64,000 nt of DNA from Ramlibacter sp. (GCA_019635435.1 JAHBZM010000001.1:3224001-3288000); one strand, 5' to 3'. Counted from the stretch's first letter, positions 20,151 through 29,287 are shown. Program-made: numbers and translations. Notes: a model not told the origin generated them from the letters alone.

Positions 20151-20177
20151 TGTATAGAGCAAAACCTGCTCTATACA
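20151..20177. repeat. perfect 11-bp inverted repeat beside the cassette junction
   Basis: TGTATAGAGCA at 20151-20161 is mirrored exactly by TGCTCTATACA at 20167-20177 around a 5-base loop. It sits 4 bases from the cassette boundary, on the upstream side of the cassette gene. It could be a terminator-like hairpin, the end of a truncated attC, or a regulator site. No T-tract follows on the minus strand. The stretch 20178-20330 is AT-richer and contains only an open minus-strand frame with no recognisable product; I see no gene there. Confidence 0.7.
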
Positions 20178-20330
20178 ACCACCCCTGCTCGATAAACTGG
20201 TCATACAAATCCGCGCCAAGTAGTTGTCCCGATTGAAAGTTTGGCACATTCTTGCATCGCCTCAGCAAAATAAAAAGCCGGTCAAACCCCGCAGCCACAT
20301 ACACCGCGCGGCACGCTTTGCCGGCCAATC

Positions 20331-20391
20331 GCTCTCTTTTTGATAGCTGAAAAGTACCGCCCTTCCTGGACTCCAGGCACTTTTCATTCAA
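20331..20391 (+). repeat. dispersed hairpin repeat, copy C
   Basis: Begins GCTCTCTTTTTGATAGC and has the CCTGGACTCCAGGCACTT core. Its 3' end is nearly identical to copy B (CACTTTTCATTCA), and the orientation is the same. It lies 20 bases beyond the stop of the leftward aldo/keto reductase gene. Copies B and C form a direct repeat around the integron/accessory patch, suggesting that the patch entered between them or by recombination using them. Confidence 0.85.
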
Positions 20392-20411
20392 AAGTGAGGG
20401 CGTAGCGGCTC

Positions 20412-21473
20412 TCAGCCCACTGCACCAAGCTGCTTCACCGCCTGCGCCATCTGGTTGCGCCGGTATTCGCCCTGGCGCTCAAACATCCAGCCCGGGTACT
20501 CCGCCGGGAACTGGCTGACCTGGTCGATCTGCGCCATCTCGTCTGCCGTCAACGACAACTTCGTCGCCGCAATGTTGTCGGCCAGCTGGTCGGGCCGCTT
20601 GGCGCCGATGATGACGCTGCTCACGCAGGGCTGGTGCAACAGCCAGGCCAGTGACACCTGCGCCACGCTGGCGCCTTTGGCCTCGGCGATGGGGCGCATG
20701 ACGTCGATGCACTTCCAGGCGCGGTCCTTGTCCACGGGCGGGAAGTCAAACGCCACGCGCCGGCTGCCGGCTTCGGCTTCCATCTCGCGGCTGTATTTGC
20801 CGCTGAGCAGGCCGCCGGCCAGCGGGCTCCAGACCATCAGGCCCACGCCTTCGCTGCGCAGCATGGGCACGATCTCGCGCTCCAGCTCGCGGCTGGCCAC
20901 GGTGTAGTAGGCCTGCAGCGACGCAAACCGCGCCAGGTTCAGCCGCTGCTGCAGGCCCAGTGCCTTGGCAATCTGCCAGGCCGCCCAGTTGGACACGCCC
21001 ACGTAGCGCACGTGGCCGTGGCGCACCAGCAGGTCCAGCGCCTCCAGCGTCTCCTGCATGGGCGTGGCCGGGTCAAAGCCGTGCAGCTGGTACAGGTCGA
21101 TGTGGTCCAGCTGCAGGCGTTTCAGGCTGGCCTTGACGCCATCCACGATGTGGCTGCGCGACAGGCCCCGGCCATTGGGCCCGCCGGTGGTTTCGCCAAA
21201 GACCTTGGTGGCCAGCACCACGCTGTCGCGCGGCACCTTGAGGTTTTTCAGGGCCTGGCCGGTGATCTGCTCCGAGGCGCCGCCGGCATACACGTCGGCC
21301 GTGTCGATGAAGTTCAGGCCCGCGTCCAGCGCCTGGCCCACCAGGGTTTCGGCCTCGGCCTGCTGCAGCGTGCCGATCTTGCCCCACATGCCTTCGGCGC
21401 CGCCGAAGGTCATGGTGCCCAGGCACAGTTCAGAAACAAAAAGGCCGGTCTGGCCCAAAGCGGTGTAGCGCAT
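20412..21473 (-). CDS. aldo/keto reductase
   Basis: A 353-residue NADPH-dependent oxidoreductase of the AKR family. The catalytic set is visible: Asp in FIDTADVYAGG, the nearby Tyr, Lys in VVLATKVF and His in DLYQLHGFD. Cofactor-binding features near the C-terminus include SSVIIGAKRPDQLADN. The N-terminus MRYTALGQTGLFVSELCLGT is standard. It resembles the YajO/Tas-like group acting on small aldehydes or ketones; the exact substrate cannot be told. A GGAGA ribosome site lies just upstream of the start. It stands alone, downstream of dnaE on the same strand with a 62-base gap. Confidence 0.93.
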   Translation of the reverse strand: MRYTALGQTGLFVSELCLGTMTFGGAEGMWGKIGTLQQAEAETLVGQALDAGLNFIDTADVYAGGASEQITGQALKNLKVPRDSVVLATKVFGETTGGPNGRGLSRSHIVDGVKASLKRLQLDHIDLYQLHGFDPATPMQETLEALDLLVRHGHVRYVGVSNWAAWQIAKALGLQQRLNLARFASLQAYYTVASRELEREIVPMLRSEGVGLMVWSPLAGGLLSGKYSREMEAEAGSRRVAFDFPPVDKDRAWKCIDVMRPIAEAKGASVAQVSLAWLLHQPCVSSVIIGAKRPDQLADNIAATKLSLTADEMAQIDQVSQFPAEYPGWMFERQGEYRRNQMAQAVKQLGAVG

Positions 21474-21535
21474 GCGGTGATCTCCTTGAAGAGTCCAGCA
21501 TACGCGCGGCGCGTGACTTTCGCAGGGCTGGGCTG

Positions 21536-24500
21536 CTAGAGCGGCGCCTCGTAGACGATCTGCGCCTGCCCCGCGTCGGCCTGCGCCATCCAGCTGGCCA
21601 GCGCGGCGTCGCTGGGGAAGAAGCGGGCGTCCTCGCCCAGTTGCAGTTCGGCCGTGGCTTCGGCGCGGCGCAGGGCCAGCCGCACCGGCAGGCCGCGCAC
21701 CAGCTCGCCCTGCTCGCTCATTTCGCGCCGCGGCGGAAACTCGCGCACCAGGCGCTCGATGTCGGGTGCCTTGCCGTTGACCGCCACCTTGAGGTACTTG
21801 CCAAAACGGCAGCGCGCGGTGGCCAGGTCCCAGACCTGGTTGACGTTGAGGCGAAAGCCTCCCGAAAAGCGGTCCGGCTGCATCTTGGCCATGACGATCA
21901 CCAGCTCGTCATCCTTGAGCAGGTGGCGGTGGGCGTTGATCACGGCCTCGTCGGCCGTGGCTTCCATGGTGGCCGATTTGTCGTCGAGCTTGAACAGCGC
22001 CAGCTTGCCGCGCTGGCCGTTGATGACGCGAAAGTCGCTGATGATGCCGGCCAGCAGTTGCGGCTCGCGCGTGTCGATCAGCTCGTCGATCTGGCGTTTG
22101 GCAAAGCGCCGCACTTCCAGCACCACCTCGTCAAACAGGTGGCCCGAGAGGTAAAAGCCCACGGCCGTTTTTTCATAGGTCAGCCGCTCCTTCACGCCCC
22201 AGGGCGTGGCCTCGACCAGATCCGGCTCCTGCGTGCTGGCCGCATGCGAGTCGCCCATGTCGAACAGGCCGGTCTGCAGCGCATTGGCTTCGGTGGTGTT
22301 GGCAAACTCGAAGGCCCGGTCGATGGAGGCCACCAGCGAGGCGCGGTTGAGCTGCAGGGAGTCGAACGCGCCGGCCTTGATCAACGCCTCCACCGTGCGC
22401 TTGTTCAGCCGCGTGCGGTCCACGCGGCAGCAGAAGTCATACAGGCTGGTGAACGGCCTCCCCTCTTCGCGCGCCTTGACGATGGCCTCGATGGCCTGCT
22501 GCCCCGTGCCCTTGACGGCGCCCAGGCCGTAGCGGATCACCTTGTCGGAGATGGGCTCGAAGCGGTGGCGGCCGCGGTTCACGTCGGGCGGCTCAAAGCT
22601 CAGGCCAAAGTTTTTCTGCGCGTCCTCGAACAGCACCTTGAGCTTGTCGGTGTTGTCCATTTCCACCGTCATGTTGGCGCAGAAGAACTCGGCGGTGTAG
22701 TGCACCTTGAGCCAGCCCGTGTGGTAGGCCAGCAGCGAGTAGGCGGCGGCGTGCGACTTGTTGAAGCCGTAGCCCGCGAACTTCTCCATCAGGTCGAAGA
22801 TTTCGTCGGCCTTGGCCTGGGGGATGTTGTGCGTGGCCTTGGCACCGGCCCGGAATTTCTCGCGGTGCTCGGCCATCTCCTCGGCCTTCTTCTTGCCCAT
22901 GGCGCGGCGCAGCAGGTCGGCGCCGCCCAGCGAGTAGCCGCCCAGGATCTGCGCGGTCTGCATCACCTGCTCCTGGTAGACCATGATGCCGTAGGTCTCG
23001 CTGAGCATCCCGGCCACCGCCGGGTGCGGGTACTCCACCTCTTCGCGCCCGTGCTTGCGCGCCACAAAGCTGGGGATCAGGTCCATCGGGCCCGGGCGGT
23101 ACAGCGCGTTCAGCGCAATCAGGTCCTCCAGCCGCGTGGGCCGCGCGTCGCGCAGCATGCCCTGCATGCCGCGGCTTTCAAACTGGAACACGGCCTCGGT
23201 CTTGCCGTCGGTGAACAGCCGGTAGGTGGCCGCGTCGTCCAGCGGGATGTCTTCAAAGGCAAAGTTCTCCTGGCCCTTGTGGCGCTGCACGATGAACTCG
23301 CGCGCGATCTCCAGGATGGTCAGCGTGGCCAGGCCCAGAAAGTCGAACTTGACCAGGCCCGCGGCCTCCACGTCGTCCTTGTCGTACTGGCTCACGGCCG
23401 ATTCGCTGCCGGGTTGCTGGTACAGCGGCGTGAAGTCGGTGAGCTTGCCCGGCGCAATCAGCACACCGCCCGCGTGCATGCCCACGTTGCGCGTCATGCC
23501 TTCGAGCTTCTGCGCCAGCGCGATCAGGGTCTTGACGTCGTCTTCCTTCTCCAGCCGCTCGGCCAGGAGGGGTTCGGCCTTGATCGCGCCGTCGATGGTG
23601 ATGTGCGTGCCCGGCTTGTTGGGAATGAGCTTGCTGATGCCGTCGCAAAAGGTGTAGCTCATGTCCAGCACGCGGCCCACGTCACGGATGGCGGCGCGCG
23701 CGGCCATGGTGCCAAAGGTGGCGATCTGGCTCACCGCGTCCTTGCCGTACTTGGACTTGACGTAGTCAATCACCAGGTTGCGGTTGGTCTGGCAGAAGTC
23801 GATGTCAAAGTCGGGCATCGACACCCGCTCGGGGTTGAGAAATCGCTCGAACAGCAGGTTGTATTCCAGCGGGTCCAGGTCGGTGATCTTGAGCGAATAG
23901 GCCACCAGCGAACCCGCGCCCGAGCCGCGACCCGGCCCCACGGGGCAGCCATGGGTCTTGGCCCAGTTGATGAAGTCGCCCACGATCAGGAAGTAACCGG
24001 GAAAGCCCATCTTCAGGATGGTGTTGATCTCGAACTCCAGGCGCTCCACGTAGCGGGGCGTCTGCTTCTCGCGCTCCGCCGCGTCGGGGTACAGGCGCAG
24101 CATGCGCTCCTTCAGCCCCTCGTGCGACGAAAACCGGAAGTACTCCTCGATGGGCATGCCATTGGGCGTGGGGTAGTCGGGCAGCCGCGGCTTGCCCAGC
24201 GCCAGCGTGAGGTTGCAGCGCCGGGCAATCTCCACCGTGTTGGCCAGGGCCGAGGGCACATCGGCAAACAGCGCCTGCATCTGCGCCGCCGACTTGAAGT
24301 ACTGCTCGCGCGTGAACTTGCGCACGCGGCGCTGGTTGCCCAGGATCTCGCCTTCAGAGATGCACACGCGCGCCTCGTGCGCCTCGTAGTCGTCTTCCAG
24401 CGTGAACTGCACGGGGTGCGTGGCCACCACGGGCAGCTTGAGCCGCGCGGCCAGCTGCACGGCGGCGCTCACATGGGCCTCGTCGTCCGCGCGGCCCGCG

Positions 24501-25006
24501 CGCTGCAGCTCGATGTAGAAGCGGTGCGGGAACATGGACGCCAGCCTGAGCGCGGCCTCGCCCGCCTGGGCCTCGTCGCCCTGCACCAGCGCCTGGCCTA
24601 CCGGGCCGGCCTGGGCCCCAGCCAGCACGATCAGGCCCTCGCCCAGCTCCTGCAACCACTCGGGCCGGCACACGGCCTGGGCCTTGACCACGTTCTGCGT
24701 CCAGCCGCGGGCCAGCAGCTCGCACAGGTTCAGGTAGCCATGGTGGCTTTGCACCAGCAGCACCAGGCGCGAGATCTGTTGCGGGTCCTTGGCCAGCCCC
24801 TGCACCATGACCTCGGCCCCCATCACGGGCTTGACGCCGGCCGAGCGCGCGGCCTTGTAGAACTTGATGGCGCCAAACAGGTTGTTGAGGTCGGTGATGG
24901 CCAGCGCGGGCTGGCCATCCGCCGCGGCGGCCTTGACGATGTCGTCAACGCGGTTGGTCCCGTCGACGACGGAAAATTCGGTGTGCAGGCGCAGGTGAAC
25001 AAACAT
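21536..25006 (-). CDS. dnaE: DNA polymerase III alpha subunit
   Basis: The replicative polymerase, 1156 residues from ATG 25006. The N-terminal PHP domain starts FVHLRLHTEFSVVDG. The catalytic aspartates are in PDFDIDF at about residues 397-403. The palm region contains GPGRGSGAGSLVAY, and the finger helix has GYGFNKSHAAAYSLLAYHTG. The tail includes the OB-fold and tau-binding parts. An ATG three codons upstream (25015) is also in frame, but a TACAAT -10 element overlaps it, so the inner ATG is favoured and the mRNA may be almost leaderless. It is complete. Confidence 0.98.
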   Translation of the reverse strand: MFVHLRLHTEFSVVDGTNRVDDIVKAAAADGQPALAITDLNNLFGAIKFYKAARSAGVKPVMGAEVMVQGLAKDPQQISRLVLLVQSHHGYLNLCELLARGWTQNVVKAQAVCRPEWLQELGEGLIVLAGAQAGPVGQALVQGDEAQAGEAALRLASMFPHRFYIELQRAGRADDEAHVSAAVQLAARLKLPVVATHPVQFTLEDDYEAHEARVCISEGEILGNQRRVRKFTREQYFKSAAQMQALFADVPSALANTVEIARRCNLTLALGKPRLPDYPTPNGMPIEEYFRFSSHEGLKERMLRLYPDAAEREKQTPRYVERLEFEINTILKMGFPGYFLIVGDFINWAKTHGCPVGPGRGSGAGSLVAYSLKITDLDPLEYNLLFERFLNPERVSMPDFDIDFCQTNRNLVIDYVKSKYGKDAVSQIATFGTMAARAAIRDVGRVLDMSYTFCDGISKLIPNKPGTHITIDGAIKAEPLLAERLEKEDDVKTLIALAQKLEGMTRNVGMHAGGVLIAPGKLTDFTPLYQQPGSESAVSQYDKDDVEAAGLVKFDFLGLATLTILEIAREFIVQRHKGQENFAFEDIPLDDAATYRLFTDGKTEAVFQFESRGMQGMLRDARPTRLEDLIALNALYRPGPMDLIPSFVARKHGREEVEYPHPAVAGMLSETYGIMVYQEQVMQTAQILGGYSLGGADLLRRAMGKKKAEEMAEHREKFRAGAKATHNIPQAKADEIFDLMEKFAGYGFNKSHAAAYSLLAYHTGWLKVHYTAEFFCANMTVEMDNTDKLKVLFEDAQKNFGLSFEPPDVNRGRHRFEPISDKVIRYGLGAVKGTGQQAIEAIVKAREEGRPFTSLYDFCCRVDRTRLNKRTVEALIKAGAFDSLQLNRASLVASIDRAFEFANTTEANALQTGLFDMGDSHAASTQEPDLVEATPWGVKERLTYEKTAVGFYLSGHLFDEVVLEVRRFAKRQIDELIDTREPQLLAGIISDFRVINGQRGKLALFKLDDKSATMEATADEAVINAHRHLLKDDELVIVMAKMQPDRFSGGFRLNVNQVWDLATARCRFGKYLKVAVNGKAPDIERLVREFPPRREMSEQGELVRGLPVRLALRRAEATAELQLGEDARFFPSDAALASWMAQADAGQAQIVYEAPL

Positions 25007-25013
25007 GTCTGTC

Positions 25014-25019
25014 ATTGTA
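25014..25019 (-). promoter_or_regulatory. candidate -10 element of dnaE
   Basis: TACAAT on the minus strand, ending 7 bases before the ATG at 25006. Initiation about seven bases downstream would put the transcript start at or next to that ATG, giving a leaderless or nearly leaderless message. No convincing -35 was found at the usual distance. Confidence 0.45.
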
Positions 25020-25071
25020 GGAAACCCCTGCCCCTTGACAGCGCCGCAAAAAATGCGCGAACGCCCGCCGG

Positions 25072-26838
25072 TCAGACCATCACGATGCGCTTGGGGCGGC
25101 GGATCGCCGAGGCCGCGTCGTCCAGCTCCACCAGCAAGGCCTTGAGGCCCGCGGTGCCCAGCAGGCGCTGGGTGCAGGCAATCCGCAGGTCCAGCCCGGC
25201 CACGGGCACCACCGGGTCCGACACCCGCGTGAAGCTGGCCAGCACCTGGGTGGCCAGCGCCAGCAAGTCGTCCTCACCGCCCGCGCCCGTGCCGATACAG
25301 GCAAACCGTGTCTTGTTGAGCCGCGCAATCGACCAGGCGTCGCCCAGCACGCTTTGCAAGCAGGCCGCAAAGCGCACGATCAGCCGTTCGGTCACCACAA
25401 AGCCGTGGTCCACGCCGGCCTGCTCCAGGCCCGGCAACAGGAACAGCAGGACCGCCGTCTGGCCCCGGCCCGCGCCCTGGCGCAGCAGGGCCCGGTCGTA
25501 GGCCTGCTCAAAACCCTGGTACGACAACAGCGCGGTCAGCGGGTCGCGGCTGGCCGCCACGGCCGCGCGGCCCAGCACGTCGCGCCCGTAGCGCTCACGC
25601 GCGAACAGGGCCTGGTAGTACAGCAGCATGCTCGAGAACAGCAGCACGCCGACAATGGCCGCGCGCAGGTCCAGCCCGCCCACAAAATCAAAAGGTGTGT
25701 ACACCAGCACCACGCCGGCGCCAAAGCAGGCCACCGCCGCGGCAATCATGCGCACGTAGCGCCCGCCCCGCAGCGCGCTGAGGGCGCACATGGTCATGCA
25801 GATGCCAAAGACCAGCACGGTGCACAGCAGCGCGCCCGGTGGCCGCCAGGCCCCCGGCAGCCACAGCACCTGGGCACTGACATAAGCCAGGCCCGCCAGC
25901 GGAACGCCCAGCTTGAGCGCGCGCTCCCAGCGTGAGAGGTAGCGCTGGTCCAGCGCCTCGGCCGTGAGCGCCACGATCAGGGTCACCAGCATCACCCCCG
26001 AAAAGTGCTTGCTCGCGTCGTTGAACACCGGCCACTGCGGGGTGAACCAGACCGCCATGTAGCCATTGAGGCACAGCACCGTGAGCAGCAGCCACGCCGC
26101 CACGCCCGCCAGCAGCCAGTTGGCCCGCCGCCCCAGCAGGACCGCGCCCATGACGGTCACCACCAGCACCATCAGCCCCAGGCCCATGATCACGCCCGAC
26201 AGGTTGGCCTGGCGCAGCTGGTTCTCGCGGAACGTCGCGTCGGCCATCAGCCACACGGGCACCCGTGAGCGGGCGTTGTTGGCCACCATGACCATCAAGT
26301 CCACCTGATGCGGCCCCACGGGCAGCGAGAACGCCGGCGACTGCCCCGCAAACGGCCAGCGCGACATGGCCACCAGGTCGCCGGCAATGGCGCCCTGCCA
26401 GGCACCGCCGGGCTCGCGGAACCACAGCTGCACCTCGTCCAGCCAGGCGGCCGGGACCTGGACCACGTAGGTCTGCGGCGTGGGCGATGGCGCCAGCGAT
26501 ATGCGCCCGACCAGCCGTTCGCCGGCGCGGGTACGCCACTGGGCCGAGGGCGCCACCGGCTCACCCGGCGCGCTGTCCCAGAAAAGATCCGGATCGACCG
26601 GCTGCGCCACAGGCAGGCCCTGGGTCACCATGTGCGCGGGCAGTTCCACCCGCGCGTCCAGCGCCGGCAGCGGCAGAACGCTGACCTCGGCCGACCAGGC
26701 CAGGGGCAAGGCAAGGCAGCACCCCAGCACCAGAACGGCCCTGGCAGCCAGCGCCGCAACCCGGCCGCCCCAGCCCACCCGGCAGAACGCGGCAAAACGA
26801 CTTTGCTTCAAAGGAGTGATTCCCTCACCTGAACCCAC
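25072..26838 (-). CDS. 7TM-DISM sensor protein with degenerate GGDEF domain
   Basis: About 588 residues, or 579 from an in-frame TTG at 26811, which sits better behind a GAGGGA ribosome site and directly precedes the signal peptide. Order: signal peptide (VLVLGCCLALPLAWSA), a periplasmic beta-sandwich sensor (7TMR-DISM extracellular type, about 60-200), seven predicted membrane helices (about 215-410), then a GGDEF-like domain from about 425 (SRDPLTALLSYQGFEQAYDRAL). The active-site loop that should read GG[DE]EF is replaced by NKTRF (IARLNKTRFACIG), so it should not make c-di-GMP; it may bind nucleotide or partner proteins. It lies upstream of dnaE on the same strand. Confidence 0.82.
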   Translation of the reverse strand: MGSGEGITPLKQSRFAAFCRVGWGGRVAALAARAVLVLGCCLALPLAWSAEVSVLPLPALDARVELPAHMVTQGLPVAQPVDPDLFWDSAPGEPVAPSAQWRTRAGERLVGRISLAPSPTPQTYVVQVPAAWLDEVQLWFREPGGAWQGAIAGDLVAMSRWPFAGQSPAFSLPVGPHQVDLMVMVANNARSRVPVWLMADATFRENQLRQANLSGVIMGLGLMVLVVTVMGAVLLGRRANWLLAGVAAWLLLTVLCLNGYMAVWFTPQWPVFNDASKHFSGVMLVTLIVALTAEALDQRYLSRWERALKLGVPLAGLAYVSAQVLWLPGAWRPPGALLCTVLVFGICMTMCALSALRGGRYVRMIAAAVACFGAGVVLVYTPFDFVGGLDLRAAIVGVLLFSSMLLYYQALFARERYGRDVLGRAAVAASRDPLTALLSYQGFEQAYDRALLRQGAGRGQTAVLLFLLPGLEQAGVDHGFVVTERLIVRFAACLQSVLGDAWSIARLNKTRFACIGTGAGGEDDLLALATQVLASFTRVSDPVVPVAGLDLRIACTQRLLGTAGLKALLVELDDAASAIRRPKRIVMV

Positions 26839-26950
26839 ATGACGGCGGCACGCGGCGCGCGCCTGGCCCCGATTCTGCCTGTATCAGGGGATGGCTCCGT
26901 GCGCCCGACGCCCGCGCCGGCCGCCCGCCAGGGGGCGGCGGCCCGTCAGG

Positions 26951-27832
26951 TCAGGTGAAATGGCGCTCCGGCAAGGGGATGAATTCGGTCTCGCCCGGCA
27001 CCGCCTCGAAGCGGCCGGCTTCCCAGTCGTCGGCCGCCTGCACGATGCGCTCCTTGCGGCTGGACACAAAGTTCCACCACATGTGGCGCGGCCCGTCCAG
27101 CGGGGCACCGCCGACCACCACCAGCCGCACCGGCCCGTCGCCCGCCAGGATCTGTGCGCCTTCGCCCTCGGCCAGCACCAGCAGGGTGTGCGGCGCCAGC
27201 GGTTCACCGTCGACCTGCCCATCACCCGACACGGCGTACAGCGCCATTTCAGGCGCCAGCGCGGGCAGCGTGAAGCGGGCGTTGGCCGGCAGCCTGATGT
27301 CCAGGTACAGCGTGGGCGCCAGCGTGGCCACGGGCGAGCTTGCCCCGAAGGCCTCGCCAATCAGCACGCGCACGGTGGCGGCGCCCACGGCCATTTCAGG
27401 AATGGCCGCGGCGGGCGTGTGCGCAAACGCGGGCGGCACTTCTTCAAACGCCCGTGGCAGGGCCACCCACAGCTGAAGGCCGTGATTCACATAGGTCTGG
27501 TTTGCGAGCGAGTCGGGCCGCCGCTCGGAGTGCACGATGCCGCGGCCCGCCGTCATCCAGTTGATCGCGCCGGGCTCGATCTGCTGCACCGTGCCCAGGC
27601 TGTCGCGGTGCATCATCGCGCCCTCGAACAGGTAGGTCACGGTGGCCAGCCCGATGTGCGGATGGGGCCGCACATCATGGTTGGCCTGCGGCACTTCGCT
27701 CACCGGGCCAAAGTGATCGAAAAAAATGAAGGGCCCCACCGAGCGGCGCTGCGCCGCGGGCAGCAAGCGCCGCACCGTGAAGCCGCCACCCAGGTCCTTG
27801 GTGTGGCCCGTGAGCCGGGTCGCCGCGCTCAT
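26951..27832 (-). CDS. pirin family protein (second pirin of the operon)
   Basis: A 293-residue bicupin of the pirin family. I chose ATG 27832 because it overlaps the OsmC stop as ATGA. The N-terminal cupin has the metal-binding set: RPHPHIGLATVTYLFEG, then HRDSLG and the later HSE (GRGIVHSERR). The C-terminal cupin is shorter and contains LYAVSGDGQVDGEPL. Pirins are iron-binding redox proteins, some with quercetin dioxygenase activity. Last gene of a leftward five-gene redox operon. Confidence 0.9.
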   Translation of the reverse strand: MSAATRLTGHTKDLGGGFTVRRLLPAAQRRSVGPFIFFDHFGPVSEVPQANHDVRPHPHIGLATVTYLFEGAMMHRDSLGTVQQIEPGAINWMTAGRGIVHSERRPDSLANQTYVNHGLQLWVALPRAFEEVPPAFAHTPAAAIPEMAVGAATVRVLIGEAFGASSPVATLAPTLYLDIRLPANARFTLPALAPEMALYAVSGDGQVDGEPLAPHTLLVLAEGEGAQILAGDGPVRLVVVGGAPLDGPRHMWWNFVSSRKERIVQAADDWEAGRFEAVPGETEFIPLPERHFT

Positions 27833-28236
27833 GGCAGCCGCTCCACGGCGGTGCTGATCTCGGTGGTCACGGCCGTCATGAGCTTGTGCACCGGGCACTT
27901 GTGCGCCACCGTCTGCAGTTCCTGCAACTGCGCGTCGGTCAACTCGCCGCTGACCTGCAGGCGGGCCGCCAGGCGGTAGGTGCCCTGGCGCTCCTGCGAG
28001 GCATCGCGCTCGACCAGGGTGCGCACATCGTCCACGGCCCAGCCCTTGCGGCGCGCGTACCACAGCAGGGTCAGGGCCTTGCAGGCGCCCAGGGCCGCGT
28101 CGTACAGGTCATGCGGGTCGGGACCGGCGTCGGTGCCGCCCTCGGCCTCGCCGCCGTCGGCCACCAGCCGATGCGACCGGATGGTCAGCGTCTGGGCCAT
28201 GGGCGCACCACGAACACGCGCAAGCTCTACGGTCAT
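27829..28236 (-). CDS. OsmC family peroxiredoxin-like protein
   Basis: A 135-residue OsmC-type protein from ATG 28236, chosen because AGGAGA lies 5 bases upstream; an ATG at 28251 lacks this. Two conserved cysteines are present, in GACKALTLLWYARRKGW and in HKCPVHKLM, the pair OsmC proteins use to reduce organic hydroperoxides. The PDPHDLYDAALGACKA block is the family signature. It overlaps the following pirin gene by four bases. Its place beside pirins and a flavodoxin-like protein fits an oxidative-stress or quinone-detoxification unit. Confidence 0.9.
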   Translation of the reverse strand: MTVELARVRGAPMAQTLTIRSHRLVADGGEAEGGTDAGPDPHDLYDAALGACKALTLLWYARRKGWAVDDVRTLVERDASQERQGTYRLAARLQVSGELTDAQLQELQTVAHKCPVHKLMTAVTTEISTAVERLP

Positions 28237-28267
28237 GGGAGTCTCCTGCAATGAAAGGGGCAGACTA

Positions 28268-28822
28268 TCAGCGCTTCATGCGTGCCGCAACCTCGGTCAC
28301 GCGCTGGCCAAACAGGCGCGCCGTCTCCAGGTCGCCGGCCGCCATGTCATTGGCGCCGCCGTCGGACGGCGACTGCGCGATGGCGCCGCTGTACGACACC
28401 AGGTAGTTCAGGTCGTTGCGCTGGGCGCCCTTGGTGTTGGAGGGCATCAGGCCCTGGCTGACCCAGACCATGGCGTGCTGCATGGCCAGCGTGAACAGCG
28501 TGGTCAGCGTGCCCTGCTTGTCGCCGTTCATGCCCGCGCTGTTGGTGAAGCCCGCGGCCACCTTGTCCTTCCAGCCCTGGGCGAACCAGACCTTGGACGA
28601 GGCGTCGGCAAATTTCTTGAACTGCCAGCTCACGCTGCCCATGTAGGTCGGCGAGCCAAAGATGATGGCATCGGCCGCGGCCAGCGTTTCCCACCCGCCT
28701 TCGGGCAGGTTGCCCTCGGCATCAATGGCCAGCAGCGTGGCGCCCGCGCCATCGGCCACGGCCTGGGCCATGCGCTGGGTATGGCCGTAGCCGGAGTGGT
28801 AAACGACAACGGTTTGTGTCAT
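28268..28822 (-). CDS. flavodoxin/NADPH-dependent FMN reductase family protein
   Basis: A 184-residue flavodoxin-fold protein. The FMN phosphate loop is HSGYGHTQRMAQ near residue 9, and a second FMN contact region is FGSPTYMGSVSWQFKKF, as in WrbA-type NAD(P)H:quinone oxidoreductases. It is probably a quinone or FMN reductase acting in the cytosol. It lies between osmC and doxX in the same direction, 31 bases upstream of the OsmC start. Confidence 0.88.
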   Translation of the reverse strand: MTQTVVVYHSGYGHTQRMAQAVADGAGATLLAIDAEGNLPEGGWETLAAADAIIFGSPTYMGSVSWQFKKFADASSKVWFAQGWKDKVAAGFTNSAGMNGDKQGTLTTLFTLAMQHAMVWVSQGLMPSNTKGAQRNDLNYLVSYSGAIAQSPSDGGANDMAAGDLETARLFGQRVTEVAARMKR

Positions 28823-28870
28823 GTGAATGTCCTGGTGTGATGAAAGATGCGTCGAAAAAAATGAAAGCCA

Positions 28871-29287
28871 TCAGCCCTTGCGCCGGGCGTCGAGGCTGAA
28901 GCCACCGGGGCCCCAGGCCACCAGGGCCAGCAGCCCGCCCACCACGGCAATGTTCTTGTAGAAGGCCTGCATCTGCATGGTGGCCTGCGGGGCCGGGATG
29001 GCCCAGAAGTTGTGGAAGATGAAGGTGATGACCACGGTGAACAGCGCCATGCCCAGCGCCGCCCAGCGGGTCTGCCAGCCAATCAGCACCAGCAGGCCCA
29101 GGCCCAGTTCGATGGCAATGGCCGCGGCGGCGGCCAGCTCGGGCAGCGGCACGCCCTTGGAGGCGATGTAGCCGGCAGTGCCCGCAAAGCCGGCGATCTT
29201 GCTGAAGCCCGCGGGCACGAACAGCAGCGCGATCAGCGCGCGCCCGATCAGCGACAGGGTGTTCTGGGTGGAAACGGAAGGGTTCAT
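28871..29287 (-). CDS. DoxX family membrane protein
   Basis: A 138-residue integral membrane protein with four predicted helices: IGRALIALLFVPAGFSKI, LAAAAAIAIELGLGLLVLIG, AALGMALFTVVITFIF and IAVVGGLLALVAWG. The FVPAGFSKI block is typical of the DoxX family. Members often sit with pirins and quinone reductases and are linked to membrane redox balance, but the biochemistry is unsettled. Upstream is the YhhW-type pirin (35-base gap); the flavodoxin-like gene follows. Confidence 0.88.
   Translation of the reverse strand: MNPSVSTQNTLSLIGRALIALLFVPAGFSKIAGFAGTAGYIASKGVPLPELAAAAAIAIELGLGLLVLIGWQTRWAALGMALFTVVITFIFHNFWAIPAPQATMQMQAFYKNIAVVGGLLALVAWGPGGFSLDARRKG

Noticed and set aside
20178..20391. 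Minus-strand open frame starting inside repeat copy C
   Set aside because: It reads through the repeat and into the cassette with no recognised product; the start comes from the repeat itself. A similar false start occurs in copy B.
21641..25501. A 1286-residue open frame antisense to dnaE
   Set aside because: It lies opposite a clear dnaE gene; very high GC leaves few stops in the shadow frame, and the predicted protein (His/Arg/Ala-rich) has no domain.
26795..26812. AATCACTCCTTT near the DISM gene start, matching the border of repeat copy E
   Set aside because: Only about 12 bases match, and the repeat's core is absent.
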